Positions 47,497-55,900 of a DNA stretch of 64,000 nt are shown here, one piece after another. The stretch covers positions 20,354,030-20,418,029 of the forward strand of contig JAKZAP010000016.1 of assembly GCA_023053575.1 (NCBI GenBank). The letters are read 5' to 3'. Numbering within the stretch: the stretch's first letter is position 1; each line of letters starts with the position of its first letter. The notes under the pieces were generated by a model. The model did not search any database. It saw nothing but the letters and a program-made list of their open reading frames with translations, and was not told the origin of the DNA. The position numbers were made by a program, and so were the translations under genes. The DNA is from Branchinecta lynchi. Taxonomy: Eukaryota; Arthropoda; Branchiopoda; Anostraca; Branchinectidae.

Positions 47497-47499
47497 TTA

Positions 47500-48324
47500 T
47501 TAGAAATATTTTTTATATATTGAATTGTAATTTCTCTTCGTAAGAAATTTATTTCGCATTAACGAATCCAAAATATCAATAGCTTCATTTCTCACCTTGT
47601 CAGATGTATTTCCGTTTACTCTGCTACCTATCAAAGTGTATAATTTTGAAATCATTTCATCACAGTTCATAAATATTCCAGTTCCTTTTTGTTGAACTAA
47701 AAATGGGGAATTAGTTCGAATGCTGGTTAACCTCTCCTTGTATTCTCTTATAAATTCAAGGATTTCATCATAGCTAGAGTAACCTTTACCTTTTTTCCCG
47801 CCATAACTTTGACTTAGAGATGTCAAACGTTCTAGAGCCTCATCTATATCCGTATGATTCTTAATGTAATACGTAGGCATTTTAAAATAAGTATCAGTGC
47901 CACCCCGCGATTCTACATGTTTTAAATTAATCTGATTTAACAACTCTTGGGTAATATCTTTATTCATATCAACGGATAGTGGTCCTAAATCGGGAGAAGG
48001 TTCTAAAGCGGGTGCTCGACTCACTTCCTCTGAATTTGGAATCTGTAAAGCTGTTTTAAATGTATCACCTAATCTGATAAACCGTCTTCTTGAATTATTA
48101 TCACCTTCCTGTAGTTTATTAATTATCGTTTCAGCGTTCTCTTGTAATTTTTTGATGGTGTCTTTAGTGTTTTCTTTTTGTGCTATAATAACTGGAGCGT
48201 TTAACTCTGAAGCATATTCCCGAAATCCTGCCTTCTCCATCTCATTTTGTTGAACCTTTCTTCTCTGAACTTCTCTGTTCTTCACTATATCTGATAACAT
48301 ATCACTCAAGCGTCTTGAATCCAT
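47500..48324 (-). CDS. Polinton structural protein with N-terminal coiled coil, function unknown
   Basis: 274 aa, intact, start MDSRRLSDMLSDIVKN in a TATATAAATGG context. Residues about 1-90 are strongly charged helix (Lys/Glu/Gln rich), likely coiled coil. Residues 105-120 are a proline-containing linker (APALEPSPDLGPLS). The C-terminal half is helical with SYGGKKGKGYSSYDEI. The SYGG/K step may be a cleavage site for the element's protease but does not fit the consensus exactly. Its place between integrase and penton candidates suggests a virion protein. No family is recognised. Confidence 0.65.
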   Translation of the reverse strand: MDSRRLSDMLSDIVKNREVQRRKVQQNEMEKAGFREYASELNAPVIIAQKENTKDTIKKLQENAETIINKLQEGDNNSRRRFIRLGDTFKTALQIPNSEEVSRAPALEPSPDLGPLSVDMNKDITQELLNQINLKHVESRGGTDTYFKMPTYYIKNHTDIDEALERLTSLSQSYGGKKGKGYSSYDEILEFIREYKERLTSIRTNSPFLVQQKGTGIFMNCDEMISKLYTLIGSRVNGNTSDKVRNEAIDILDSLMRNKFLTKRNYNSIYKKYF

Positions 48325-48340
48325 TTATATACAAGTAATT

Positions 48341-49312
48341 TTATTTCATAATAAATTTTGAAAGTTCTTTTTCATAAAACCCTCCTTGAATTAATTCCCC
48401 ACTTTTGTCAGATATTTCATAAGTAATGGGAATGGTAGGTCTGATGGTTGCTATCTGAAATACTTCATCCGTATAATTAGGTAAATATCCTTTATCGAAA
48501 ATACTTTTTTCTTTTTTAATTCTGACTAAATCCCCTACTTTGACGTTTCCTGTGATTTTGTAGTCATCTACTGGAGGAAACAGAGCACTAAAAACCTTTT
48601 TCTGATTAACCTTTTTACTAGCATCAACTGGTTTCATTTGTATTGAACGGTGGTACGAGTTATTATAATTACTCACAAATAAAGGTAAAATATCAATCCA
48701 ATTAGTAGTGTTATTGTGAGTGAAATATTTCCATAACTTTTCTTTAAGCGTTCTGTTGAATCGTTCTACAATTTGCGCTTTCAATTCGCTTTCAGATGCA
48801 AACCAGTGTATGCCGTTATTTTTCAAAAAAGTTTGAACATTTCTCATCACAAATTCTTTACCTTTATCAGTTTGTAGTTTCTTAGGAATTCTTTCTTTAA
48901 ATATAACACTGAATGCTTTTATTATTTCAGCACCCGTTTTGTCTTTTAGAGGGATACACCAAGCATATTTACTAAAGCAATCAATAACAGTTAAAATGTA
49001 ATTTGTTTTATTATTTTCTTTTTTATATTTCTGCATGTCAACTAAATCAGCTTGCCATTGCTCATCAACATAGTGAACATACACTCGCCTCCTTTCAAAG
49101 TTATGATAGGAAGGTTTGTGTAACGTATACACATTCTCATTTTGCAACACATTTTTTATTTTATCCTTGGAAACCTTAACACCATTTTCTTTTAATTTTC
49201 TGTAAATATCATCCACACCTGAATAATTAGAATAATACGTCTTTAAAATATCTGTTTCTGCGTTGAGGTTTTTTTTAAAAAGCGATTTTTCCTCGATCCG
49301 CAAATAACACAA
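48341..49312 (-). CDS. Retroviral-type (rve) DDE integrase
   Basis: About 323 codons. The catalytic core has WQADLVD (Asp89 by ORF numbering), LQTDKGKEF (Asp149) and ELKAQIVERFNRTLKEK (Glu183). The C-terminal part (about 255-320) resembles the SH3-like DNA-binding tail. This enzyme inserts the element and makes the 6-bp duplication. The frame has no ATG near its start: it opens after a stop at about 49338, and the first codon listed is TTG. It lacks the TAAATG context of the other genes. It lies in the -1 frame relative to the upstream zinc-ribbon ORF, which overlaps it, with T_TTA_AAA in the overlap. A fusion by -1 frameshifting is therefore likely (see findings). The core is intact. Confidence 0.93.
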   Translation of the reverse strand: MCYLRIEEKSLFKKNLNAETDILKTYYSNYSGVDDIYRKLKENGVKVSKDKIKNVLQNENVYTLHKPSYHNFERRRVYVHYVDEQWQADLVDMQKYKKENNKTNYILTVIDCFSKYAWCIPLKDKTGAEIIKAFSVIFKERIPKKLQTDKGKEFVMRNVQTFLKNNGIHWFASESELKAQIVERFNRTLKEKLWKYFTHNNTTNWIDILPLFVSNYNNSYHRSIQMKPVDASKKVNQKKVFSALFPPVDDYKITGNVKVGDLVRIKKEKSIFDKGYLPNYTDEVFQIATIRPTIPITYEISDKSGELIQGGFYEKELSKFIMK

Positions 49313-49410
49313 TTCCCTTTCAGCATTGGAACATTATTTTTTTGTGACACTGCCTTAAACATTGATTCAGTGTCAGTGCTCTTTTTACATTTCATACAAT
49401 AAATCTCCAT
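49243..49410 (-). CDS. Zinc-ribbon (DUF5679-like) ORF preceding the integrase
   Basis: 55 codons, below the usual ORF cut-off. It starts MEIYCMKCKK in a TCTAATAAATGG context. Four cysteines form two pairs, CMKC (5, 8) and CVIC (34, 37), spaced as in DUF5679-type zinc ribbons, which occur in several large DNA viruses and Polintons. Its 3' part overlaps the integrase frame by about 70 bp. The heptamer T_TTA_AAA at 49273-49279 is in its reading frame. It may be a free small protein and, after -1 frameshifting, the N-terminal zinc domain of the integrase, comparable in place to the zinc domain of retroviral integrases. Confidence 0.75.
   Translation of the reverse strand: MEIYCMKCKKSTDTESMFKAVSQKNNVPMLKGNCVICGSRKNRFLKKTSTQKQIF
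49273..49279 (-). other. Candidate -1 ribosomal frameshift site, zinc ribbon to integrase
   Basis: The minus strand reads T_TTA_AAA in the zinc-ribbon frame (codons TTA AAA). It sits inside a TTTTTAAAAAAAA tract in the overlap with the -1 integrase frame. The heptamer fits the X_XXY_YYZ rule. No stimulatory pseudoknot was worked out. Confidence 0.5.
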
Positions 49411-49441
49411 TTATTAGAAAACAATTTTTATAAACGAAAAG

Positions 49442-49774
49442 CTACCAACCCTTCATTTTCCGCTGGATGTAGGAAATGCAGTGAAAACCACAGTTTAATT
49501 CATCTATATTTTGAACAGCAAGATTTTCATAAGCTATTTTTTTCTTTGAAGTTTTTAGATATTTAACTATTTCTTTTCCTGGAGGAATACCGAAAGAATC
49601 GAAAAATTCGACATGGGGATATTCAGGTAGATTACAATAGGCAACCCAATGTGTTCCAGGCATTCCACGTTTGTCATAGTTGATTACACCACATTCCGAA
49701 TCGTTTATATGTTTGGGTAGCGTATCTAAAGAGAACACACCTCTAAACTGTGGTATACTCCCTAATGCATCCAT
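49442..49774 (-). CDS. Adenain-type cysteine protease
   Basis: 110 codons from the first ATG. Catalytic residues are visible: His42 in GTHWVAY, Asp59 in FFDSFG, Gln88 and Cys95 in DELNCGFHC. The Gln-Cys spacing of 7 equals that of adenovirus adenain. It matures capsid precursors at (M/I/L)xGG-x or (M/I/L)xGx-G sites. The ATG at 49774 follows GATATT, not TAAATG. Conserved Polinton protease sequence continues upstream of it (GPLTNFDI just before), with no ATG in frame back to a stop near 49848. This frame is -1 relative to the pX-like ORF, so the protease is probably made as a pX-protease frameshift product. Confidence 0.92.
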   Translation of the reverse strand: MDALGSIPQFRGVFSLDTLPKHINDSECGVINYDKRGMPGTHWVAYCNLPEYPHVEFFDSFGIPPGKEIVKYLKTSKKKIAYENLAVQNIDELNCGFHCISYIQRKMKGW

Positions 49775-49797
49775 AATATCAAAATTGGTTAGAGGTC

Positions 49798-50355
49798 CTA
49801 CTTTACTTTTGCTTCTTTTTTGATGTCCCCGTTTTTTGACTTCCTAGGCCTTCCACGTACCCCATTACCCACAACTTTTTGTGTTCCAGGAAGTTTAAGC
49901 GCTCCACCTATGTTGACATCATCGGTTTCCTTCCCACGTACGCCATTACCCACAACTTTTTGTGTTCCAGGAAGTTTTAGCGCTCCACCTGTGTTGGTCA
50001 TTTTATCCATAATTTTCTTACCAGCGAATGTACCCAAAGCAGCAGCACCACTTGTTAAAGCTGCCTTACCAAGGGTAATTGCTAGCGGTATTAAAAATGG
50101 AAGTAATCCACCCTTTTGAATCGCTTCTTTCATCTGTTTGTATGATACATCAATATCACAACCCTTATTATTCATTTTACATGTTTCAATTTTATCAATT
50201 TGTCGTTTACTTAAAAGTAACTTAACTGGTTCTCGTTCATTTTGTCTACTATGACTAACACGTATCTGACATTTTTGTTTAGCACCAAAACATTTCTTCA
50301 GCTTTCCTTTCTGAAGCTTTGATAAATAAACTGTATACTCCATTGTTTCAACCAT
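49798..50355 (-). CDS. pX-like core/minor virion protein with internal repeat
   Basis: 185 aa, start in CCCTAATAAATGG. The N-terminal domain (YTVYLSKLQKGKLKKCFG, later LLLSKRQIDKIETCKMNNKG) is the lysine-rich module widespread in Polinton and adintovirus-like proteins. It is followed by IQKGGLLPFLIPLAITLGKA, a hydrophobic segment (83-112) after a QKGG/L putative protease site. The C-terminal part has two near-identical 20-residue repeats (122-141 and 149-168, GGALKLPGTQKVVGNGVRG core), each preceded by another GG/A step, then a basic tail RPRKSKNGDIKKEAKVK. Role by analogy with adenovirus pX/mu: DNA condensation or membrane interaction. A slippery heptamer covers codons 173-175. Confidence 0.7.
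   Translation of the reverse strand: MVETMEYTVYLSKLQKGKLKKCFGAKQKCQIRVSHSRQNEREPVKLLLSKRQIDKIETCKMNNKGCDIDVSYKQMKEAIQKGGLLPFLIPLAITLGKAALTSGAAALGTFAGKKIMDKMTNTGGALKLPGTQKVVGNGVRGKETDDVNIGGALKLPGTQKVVGNGVRGRPRKSKNGDIKKEAKVK
49831..49837 (-). other. Candidate -1 ribosomal frameshift site, pX-like to protease
   Basis: The minus strand reads A_AAA_AAC in the pX-like frame (codons 174-175), the same heptamer used by several retroviral gag-pro junctions. A -1 shift here enters the protease frame upstream of its conserved N terminus. The pX-like stop lies 31 bp downstream. Confidence 0.6.
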
Positions 50356-50385
50356 TTATTAGGGAATAAATTTATCTTATAAAAT

Positions 50386-51000
50386 TTATTTACCAGCCAT
50401 CATTTTTTCTATTCTGGTAACGAATGGTTTGTCAACAGGTTTTAGCTCTAGCTCTAGAAGCCTTTTTAAAATATTTACTACTGCTCTTTCAATATTATCG
50501 ATACGAGTTTTTTGACCAGCAATCTTTCCTTCAATTATACCGTTATGGGTGTGTTGCCCCAGAAGCTTTTTGTCATAATCTAAAAGATTCATAGTTAACG
50601 TTGCTAAATTAACAGCATCATTTTTGTTTCTAGGGTTTTGAACATTTGTTATCAACTTGTTTTCAGCGTTAATCTCTTTATCATTAACTCGAACTATTTC
50701 TTTTACAAATAACCCTTTATCTTTGTTCCTTACCAACGAATTATCAGGAGAATCATCTATCGCAGTTAATCTGTTGATATCTTCGCTAAAGTATTGGTTG
50801 GCTTGCACTTGTCCTGCAGTCATTTGTTCTTTAAATTGATTCATAATCACAGTCATAGATCTTAAGCTAATAGCATCCTTGTCTGCCTTGGCATCACCTA
50901 AATTTATAATTCGTCTATCATGTAGGTTAATGTTACCATTTTCGTCAGTAACTTTCGATTCGTTACTAACCTTTTTTCCAACACTACCAAATTTATTCAT
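50386..51000 (-). CDS. Fiber/spike-like protein with shaft repeats
   Basis: 204 aa, intact, start in TATAATAAATGAA. Two shaft-type repeats are visible: NLHDRRIINLGDAKADKDAI (about 25-44) and AENKLITNVQNPRNKNDAVN (about 110-129). Both follow the pattern of a small turn, I.N(L/V), then D/N-rich DA, which is seen in trimeric phage and virus fibers. The C-terminal 50 residues are helical (IDNIERAVVNILKRLLELEL), a likely trimeric coiled coil. Predicted role: host attachment or vertex spike. The assignment is by pattern only. Confidence 0.6.
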   Translation of the reverse strand: MNKFGSVGKKVSNESKVTDENGNINLHDRRIINLGDAKADKDAISLRSMTVIMNQFKEQMTAGQVQANQYFSEDINRLTAIDDSPDNSLVRNKDKGLFVKEIVRVNDKEINAENKLITNVQNPRNKNDAVNLATLTMNLLDYDKKLLGQHTHNGIIEGKIAGQKTRIDNIERAVVNILKRLLELELKPVDKPFVTRIEKMMAGK

Positions 51001-51984
51001 TTATTATAGAAATAAATTATCCGGTAAATTTTTCAAACCCTTCCGACATACCTCCTCCTATCCCCTAGCTGTAAACAATCAGCCCTCATATTTATCACCC
51101 ACGCTAACTCATCCCCTGTGCAACCCTCCTTTAAAATAAATGTTTTCTCCCCATGTCTCTTTAGCGCCTCCATAGAACATCGACGAACTAGACTTACCAA
51201 TATCGCAATTCCACAGCTGTCTTCCATTGCATTTCCATATGTATTACGTGAAGTCGAGGTCCGTCATATGTAAAACTCTCTCTTGGGCTCCATGCTATCC
51301 GCAAGAACCTTCCAAGTTGCCTAACCCCAAACAACTTTCTCCCTTGAACTTTTCCAGCAACCCCCCCCCCCCCCCCCCACAGAAAAACCGCTTCCCAAAT
51401 ATTTTAACTATCAATCCGTTGAACTCCACACATTCGCAAATAAACTCTCATCCACACAACCACACGAGGAGCAGAAATAAGGACATTAGAAAGTCTGAAA
51501 AGTTAAAATTAACTTTGTCTGAAAAACTTAATTTTAACTTCTGCCAAAGAACTAAAATTCTGCTTAGCTTATAAACCCTAAAGACTAACGGATACCAGGT
51601 GTGATCCCCGCCCTCACACTAAGCGGACATAGGGGAACAAAACTAAGGGCTGCCTCAGCAATAAACATATCCGTCTGTATAAAATACCAAGGAGTTCAAA
51701 GCTTTGGATCAGAGCAACATAACACTAGGGAGTAGCGCCAAGACTTGACAAAATTGACACACTCTCTAATAGCAGCGATACTAGCACCACTGGCGATAGA
51801 GAACGTCCCTACTGAAGGCCAATCAGCTGTTCACCAGCGCTGGCTCCCATAACTTTATATCCTGAACATAGCAACAAAATTAAACAGCCTCCATTGTTTC
51901 GTTGGTGTGTGCAGACCGCACCTCTGCTTTACTAGAAATTTCAAGTTTGCCTCGCTTTAAATGCCGAAAGGGTAGTGGGCGGCG
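51001..51984. other. Anomalous 1-kb spacer between fiber-like and ATPase genes
   Basis: Everywhere else in the element spacers are 3-35 bp. This stretch has different composition (C-rich on the plus strand, a C run of about 20 at 51360-51379), a perfect 13-bp hairpin around AAGTTAAAATTAA (about 51500-51541), and no virus-like gene. A 64-codon minus ORF (51033-51227, MEDSCGIAILVSLVRRC) ends 32 bp before the fiber-like start. It contains ATATTG/GTAAGT, a perfect splice donor. It could be a captured host fragment or a nested insertion; no clear ends were found. Confidence 0.55.
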
Positions 51985-52656
51985 CTACGAGTATGGCCCT
52001 TTCCTGTACTTAAGGGTTTTATCTTTTATTTTTAAATCTATGAAGAAAAAACCGTAGCCCTTGGTTGCCGTCTCGAATTGTTTGAGAAATTTTTCATTGT
52101 CTATACTGGATACATGGCTTTGTCTTATTAATTTTACTTCTTTTGGATTAGAACACTGAAAGAATGCAAAATAATTGCACTGGAGCCCTTACCACCTTTG
52201 GCGTTTTATGATAGCTCTGTGATAAATAAACAATCGAGGCATTTTTCTTTCTTCCTCTTATGAATAAATCTTCTATTTTCTTCTGGTCTTTTTCAGTAAC
52301 AAAATCGTCAAAGATAATCAAGTTTTGGTACTCGGGGTCTAAGTCGTCAACATCGACAATATCATCAAGATTGTTACTTACTGTTAAGACTTTCGATTTG
52401 CATTGTGACTCCAAAGTGGTTAAATTGGTTATAAGGTCTTGATATTTATCTTCTTCAAGATCTTTAGCATACAAGTATATTCGGTTGAAACAAAGATATT
52501 CATAAATTAAATTTCAAAAGAAGGTTAGTTTTCCCCTGTTCCAGAACTACCACAAATTAAGAGTCTAAATGGCCACTGAGGTGCAAGGTCGTGCTTATTC
52601 TGATAAGTGTTCTTTTCACTAAAATCATAGACTTTGATTGGAGCCTTTTCATTCAT
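51985..52656 (-). pseudogene. Packaging ATPase (FtsK/HerA, A32-like), frameshifted
   Basis: The start MNEKAPIKVYDF is in CCTAAATAAATGAA. The Walker A region LLICGSSGTG (near 52540) is broken directly after it by an extra base in a G run. A second extra base lies about 20 bp on. The frame then carries YAKDLEEDKYQ and the Walker B NLIIFDDFV with the sensor IRGRKKNASIVYLSQSYH (52148-52474). A third break near 52165 moves the reading into a frame that ends FFIDLKIKDKTLK then a stop at 51985. All three breaks are +1. The family powers DNA packaging into the capsid. About 224 codons, normal for Polinton ATPases. Either a true pseudogene or assembly errors. Confidence 0.85.
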
Positions 52657-52694
52657 TTATTTAGGAAGAATTTTTTCATTATAAGATTTACTTG

Positions 52695-52968
52695 AGTATT
52701 TTAAGTATATACTTGAAGTTTTGAAGTAGGTACTTGATTTTTTTAAGTAGGTACTTGAATTTTTTAAGTAGGTACTTGAAGTTTTGAAGTAGGTACTTGA
52801 AGTTTTTAAGTAGGTACTTGAAGTTTTGAAGTAGGTACTTGAAGTTTTTAAGTAGGTACTTGAAGTTTTTAAGTAGGTACTTGAAGTTTTTAAGTAGGTA
52901 CTTGAAGTTTTTAAGTAGGTACTTGAAGTTTTGAAGTAGGTACTTGATTTGATTTAAGTAGGTACTTG
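52695..52968. repeat. 21-bp tandem repeat array between ATPase and polymerase genes
   Basis: The unit AAGTAGGTACTTGAAGTTTT plus T recurs every 21 bp (52724, 52745, 52766, 52787 and so on), about 12-13 copies. The AAGTA and TACTT arms make each unit nearly palindromic. It starts about 40 bp before the ATPase start and ends 4 bp from the PolB stop. It is the only such iteron-like array in the element. Confidence 0.93.
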
Positions 52969-52971
52969 AAT

Positions 52972-55900
52972 TTAATGTTTATAACCTAAAGGCAAAGTTG
53001 TAAATTTATCGCTTGATACTATCCTTTTATCATCCTTAGGATCTAACGCTTTTTTATTCTGTTCTTCTAGAAACATATTGTGCTTGTATGATCTTAAGTT
53101 ATACTGGGTTATAGAAAGGTTTTCCGTTTTACCAAACAGTACATCCTTATAGTTTTGAATCGTAATTTTATCTTTAACTATATTGGTTTTTATTCCTTTC
53201 AGTTTTTTGCTAGCTTTTGAAGGGTCTTGGTTGTCCTTTAAATAAGCATATACTTTTGATCGTAATCCAACAAAACTCTGTCATAACCTGTCCACCTAAT
53301 TCATCTTTCATCATTCCTATCACTTTCTTATTTACACTAGGAAACCCATATGGATTATCTTTCGCATAATCAGATGTATCGAACCTCTCATTCAAATCTT
53401 GTTTGATATCTTCATAGAAATCTTTCGGTTCGAATGTCGTATATGAAAGAATCAGTGTCCATATAACACAAATCAATTTTATCTCCATATTTAGGCTTCA
53501 TATAATCATAATGGAATTCATACATCAATAACTTGGATAGTTCCAATACAGCAAAGCCGATATACATTGGTTTGTCTAATTTTATCTTTTCCTTCGACAT
53601 TCTTGCCACTGAAAAGTTTTCACTGAATATTATTTCAGATTTAAAGTTGGGTTTCTTTATTATTTTTTCTCTTGTTGCATCATCCGTTATTATTTCCATA
53701 TCCGCTCGCTTCCTTACGTTTTCCATAGTTTTTCCAAAGCAAGCATTATTCATCAGTTTAAAGAAATCCTTTTCAAAATCATTTGTACCTTTAGTTCTAA
53801 GTGCTGTGTTGTGGTCTATATATCCTTTTAAGTAAGCACTTTCAGTGAATCCTAGTATTCTGTGTACTCTCTTCAATATCAAGCCTTTTTGTAAATAGAA
53901 TTCTAGATTCCTGTGGTGAACTACATAGTTGGTTTTATCTAATACTGTGGTACATAGCTTACCGTTAAAGTGTTCGGGTGCTAATGGTAAATCCTTGTGT
54001 AATTCGTGTAGTTCTTTTGGATATTCTAAATCTACTTCATATATAGCACCTACATTCTGTAATTTCATTATCGAATTGATATGAGTTTTTAGATGGTTGT
54101 AATACTCGATTGATTCGTATTCATTCCTTTCTTTCAAATCATCCGGTATGGAAATGAATTGGAAATCATTCGCTGGTAAATTCTGCGACATTGCCCACCC
54201 ATATAAATTATTAGCATCTAAATACATTAAATAATTAGATGGCTTATTCTTATTATAATCACTTGTATATTTATTATTTGCTTTTGCGTATCTTTTTATA
54301 CATTGGGATACACCACCTCTTATTCCCTTTTCAATGAATGTATACATGTCTTCCTTTGAGAATAACGGCAAGTCTACTTTCGAATGCTTTAGGAAAGCAT
54401 TCCATGTTAGTCCTGGAGCTGAGAAGTAATGAAGTGGATCCAGATCATAATTATGTATACAAACGTTCCTGAAATTCTCCACAACGTCTGATAGAATTAA
54501 CACATCACTTTTTAGATATAATTTGGTATAATCAAGTAATGTTTCACAGTTAAATTGCTTCCATATAGATACCGCTCTTTTATAATCACTTTTGTCAATA
54601 CCTTTCCCTGTCAACCTAGAATAAAAGCTTTCTATGGATGGTAAGTTTGTACAATTCATTTTATCGAAACTGTCTACGAATTCATACGGATATACCCCTT
54701 TTTTAATTATTTCTTTGAATTCATCGTCATTTTTGAAGCTGTTAGATGTGAATTTGAAATTCTCTCTTAGATGATTACAGGGTACTTTGCAATCACATTT
54801 TGCTAAATTTGCTGATAGTTTGTCTAAAGATGAAGCCATAAATCTAATCGAATCTATAAACCGGATCTCATATTTTATTTCCGTATCCGTCTTTCTTATA
54901 CTTACTGATTTCGAGAATGATATGAAACTTTTCTGCACTTTCAAAAATTCCGTTATCAGGTATCAATTCTCTAACAAACAGATGGGAATCATATTTAGAT
55001 AAATTATGCATTACTACCGGGATATGCCTAGGAATCCTGTATTTCATATTACATTCAGCATGAGCAAATCCCCTATCTTCTCCTGTCATGTGGTCGTGAT
55101 CAAAGTGAGGATTTTCAGTAATTTCAGTTGTACAGATGTGACAAGTCTTATTCATTAGATTTTTCCATTTTTCGGTAATTTCTGCATTGGTATAAGTATG
55201 GTTTCTTTGTCTGCTTTCATATTTGTTTGCAATTTCTGTGGATACTTTTGTAATGGTTTTAACAAAATGTTTTGCAGCGTCTTCACCGAAATAATCGTAG
55301 TATTTGTTCTGGTTTGTATCAAAGGAACAGCATACCTGAAATCCGTAAGCAAATGGCTTCTGTTTGGCCACTTTTATTGTTTTCTTCCCGTTTACCTGAT
55401 TGTATTCTTCGTTATAAGACTCAAAGTCTGCTATTATGCAATAAGGTACTTTCATTTGTTTTGCAATATTTTTATATTGTATACTTGAACCTTCAGGAGG
55501 CATTATTATATCAGGATCTTCGCAATTATTTTTACTTTCATGTTTTTCAAAGCATTCTTCCTTCTTAAAATGCCTTCCGCAATAAGTCGCAGAGGTATGT
55601 CTTTGTTTTCTTTTTAGATATTTGAGGACCAACTAATCTGCTCAGATCCTTTACCAGTACATAATGATTATCGAAATACAATAAATGAACGATATGTTTT
55701 GCAGTTTTCCCATTAATTGTACTTTTTAGTATATGACTTCTGATAATTTTCTCTTTTTCAATTTGAAATAAACAAATCTTAATGTTGTATCTATTTTCAA
55801 ATTTGTGTATATCTTTAGTATCCATTGGGAAGTTGGTAACCCCTTCGAAATCAAATTCGTTTTCATATTGTTTATAATTTGATAGTCTATCAACATGATC

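Noticed and set aside
49442..49774. Protease as a naturally short, independently started gene
   Set aside because: Conserved protease sequence continues upstream of the ATG in an open frame, and the ATG lacks the TAAATG seen at other starts.
52695..52968. 21-bp array as a protein-coding heptad repeat
   Set aside because: The period is divisible by three, but stops occur in the variant units in each frame and no start codon in TAAATG context precedes it.
53533..53835. Plus-strand ORF within the polymerase region (and similar ones at 45624, 50657, 55198, 56639)
   Set aside because: These are antisense shadows of strongly supported minus-strand genes and consist of hydrophobic AT-driven translations.
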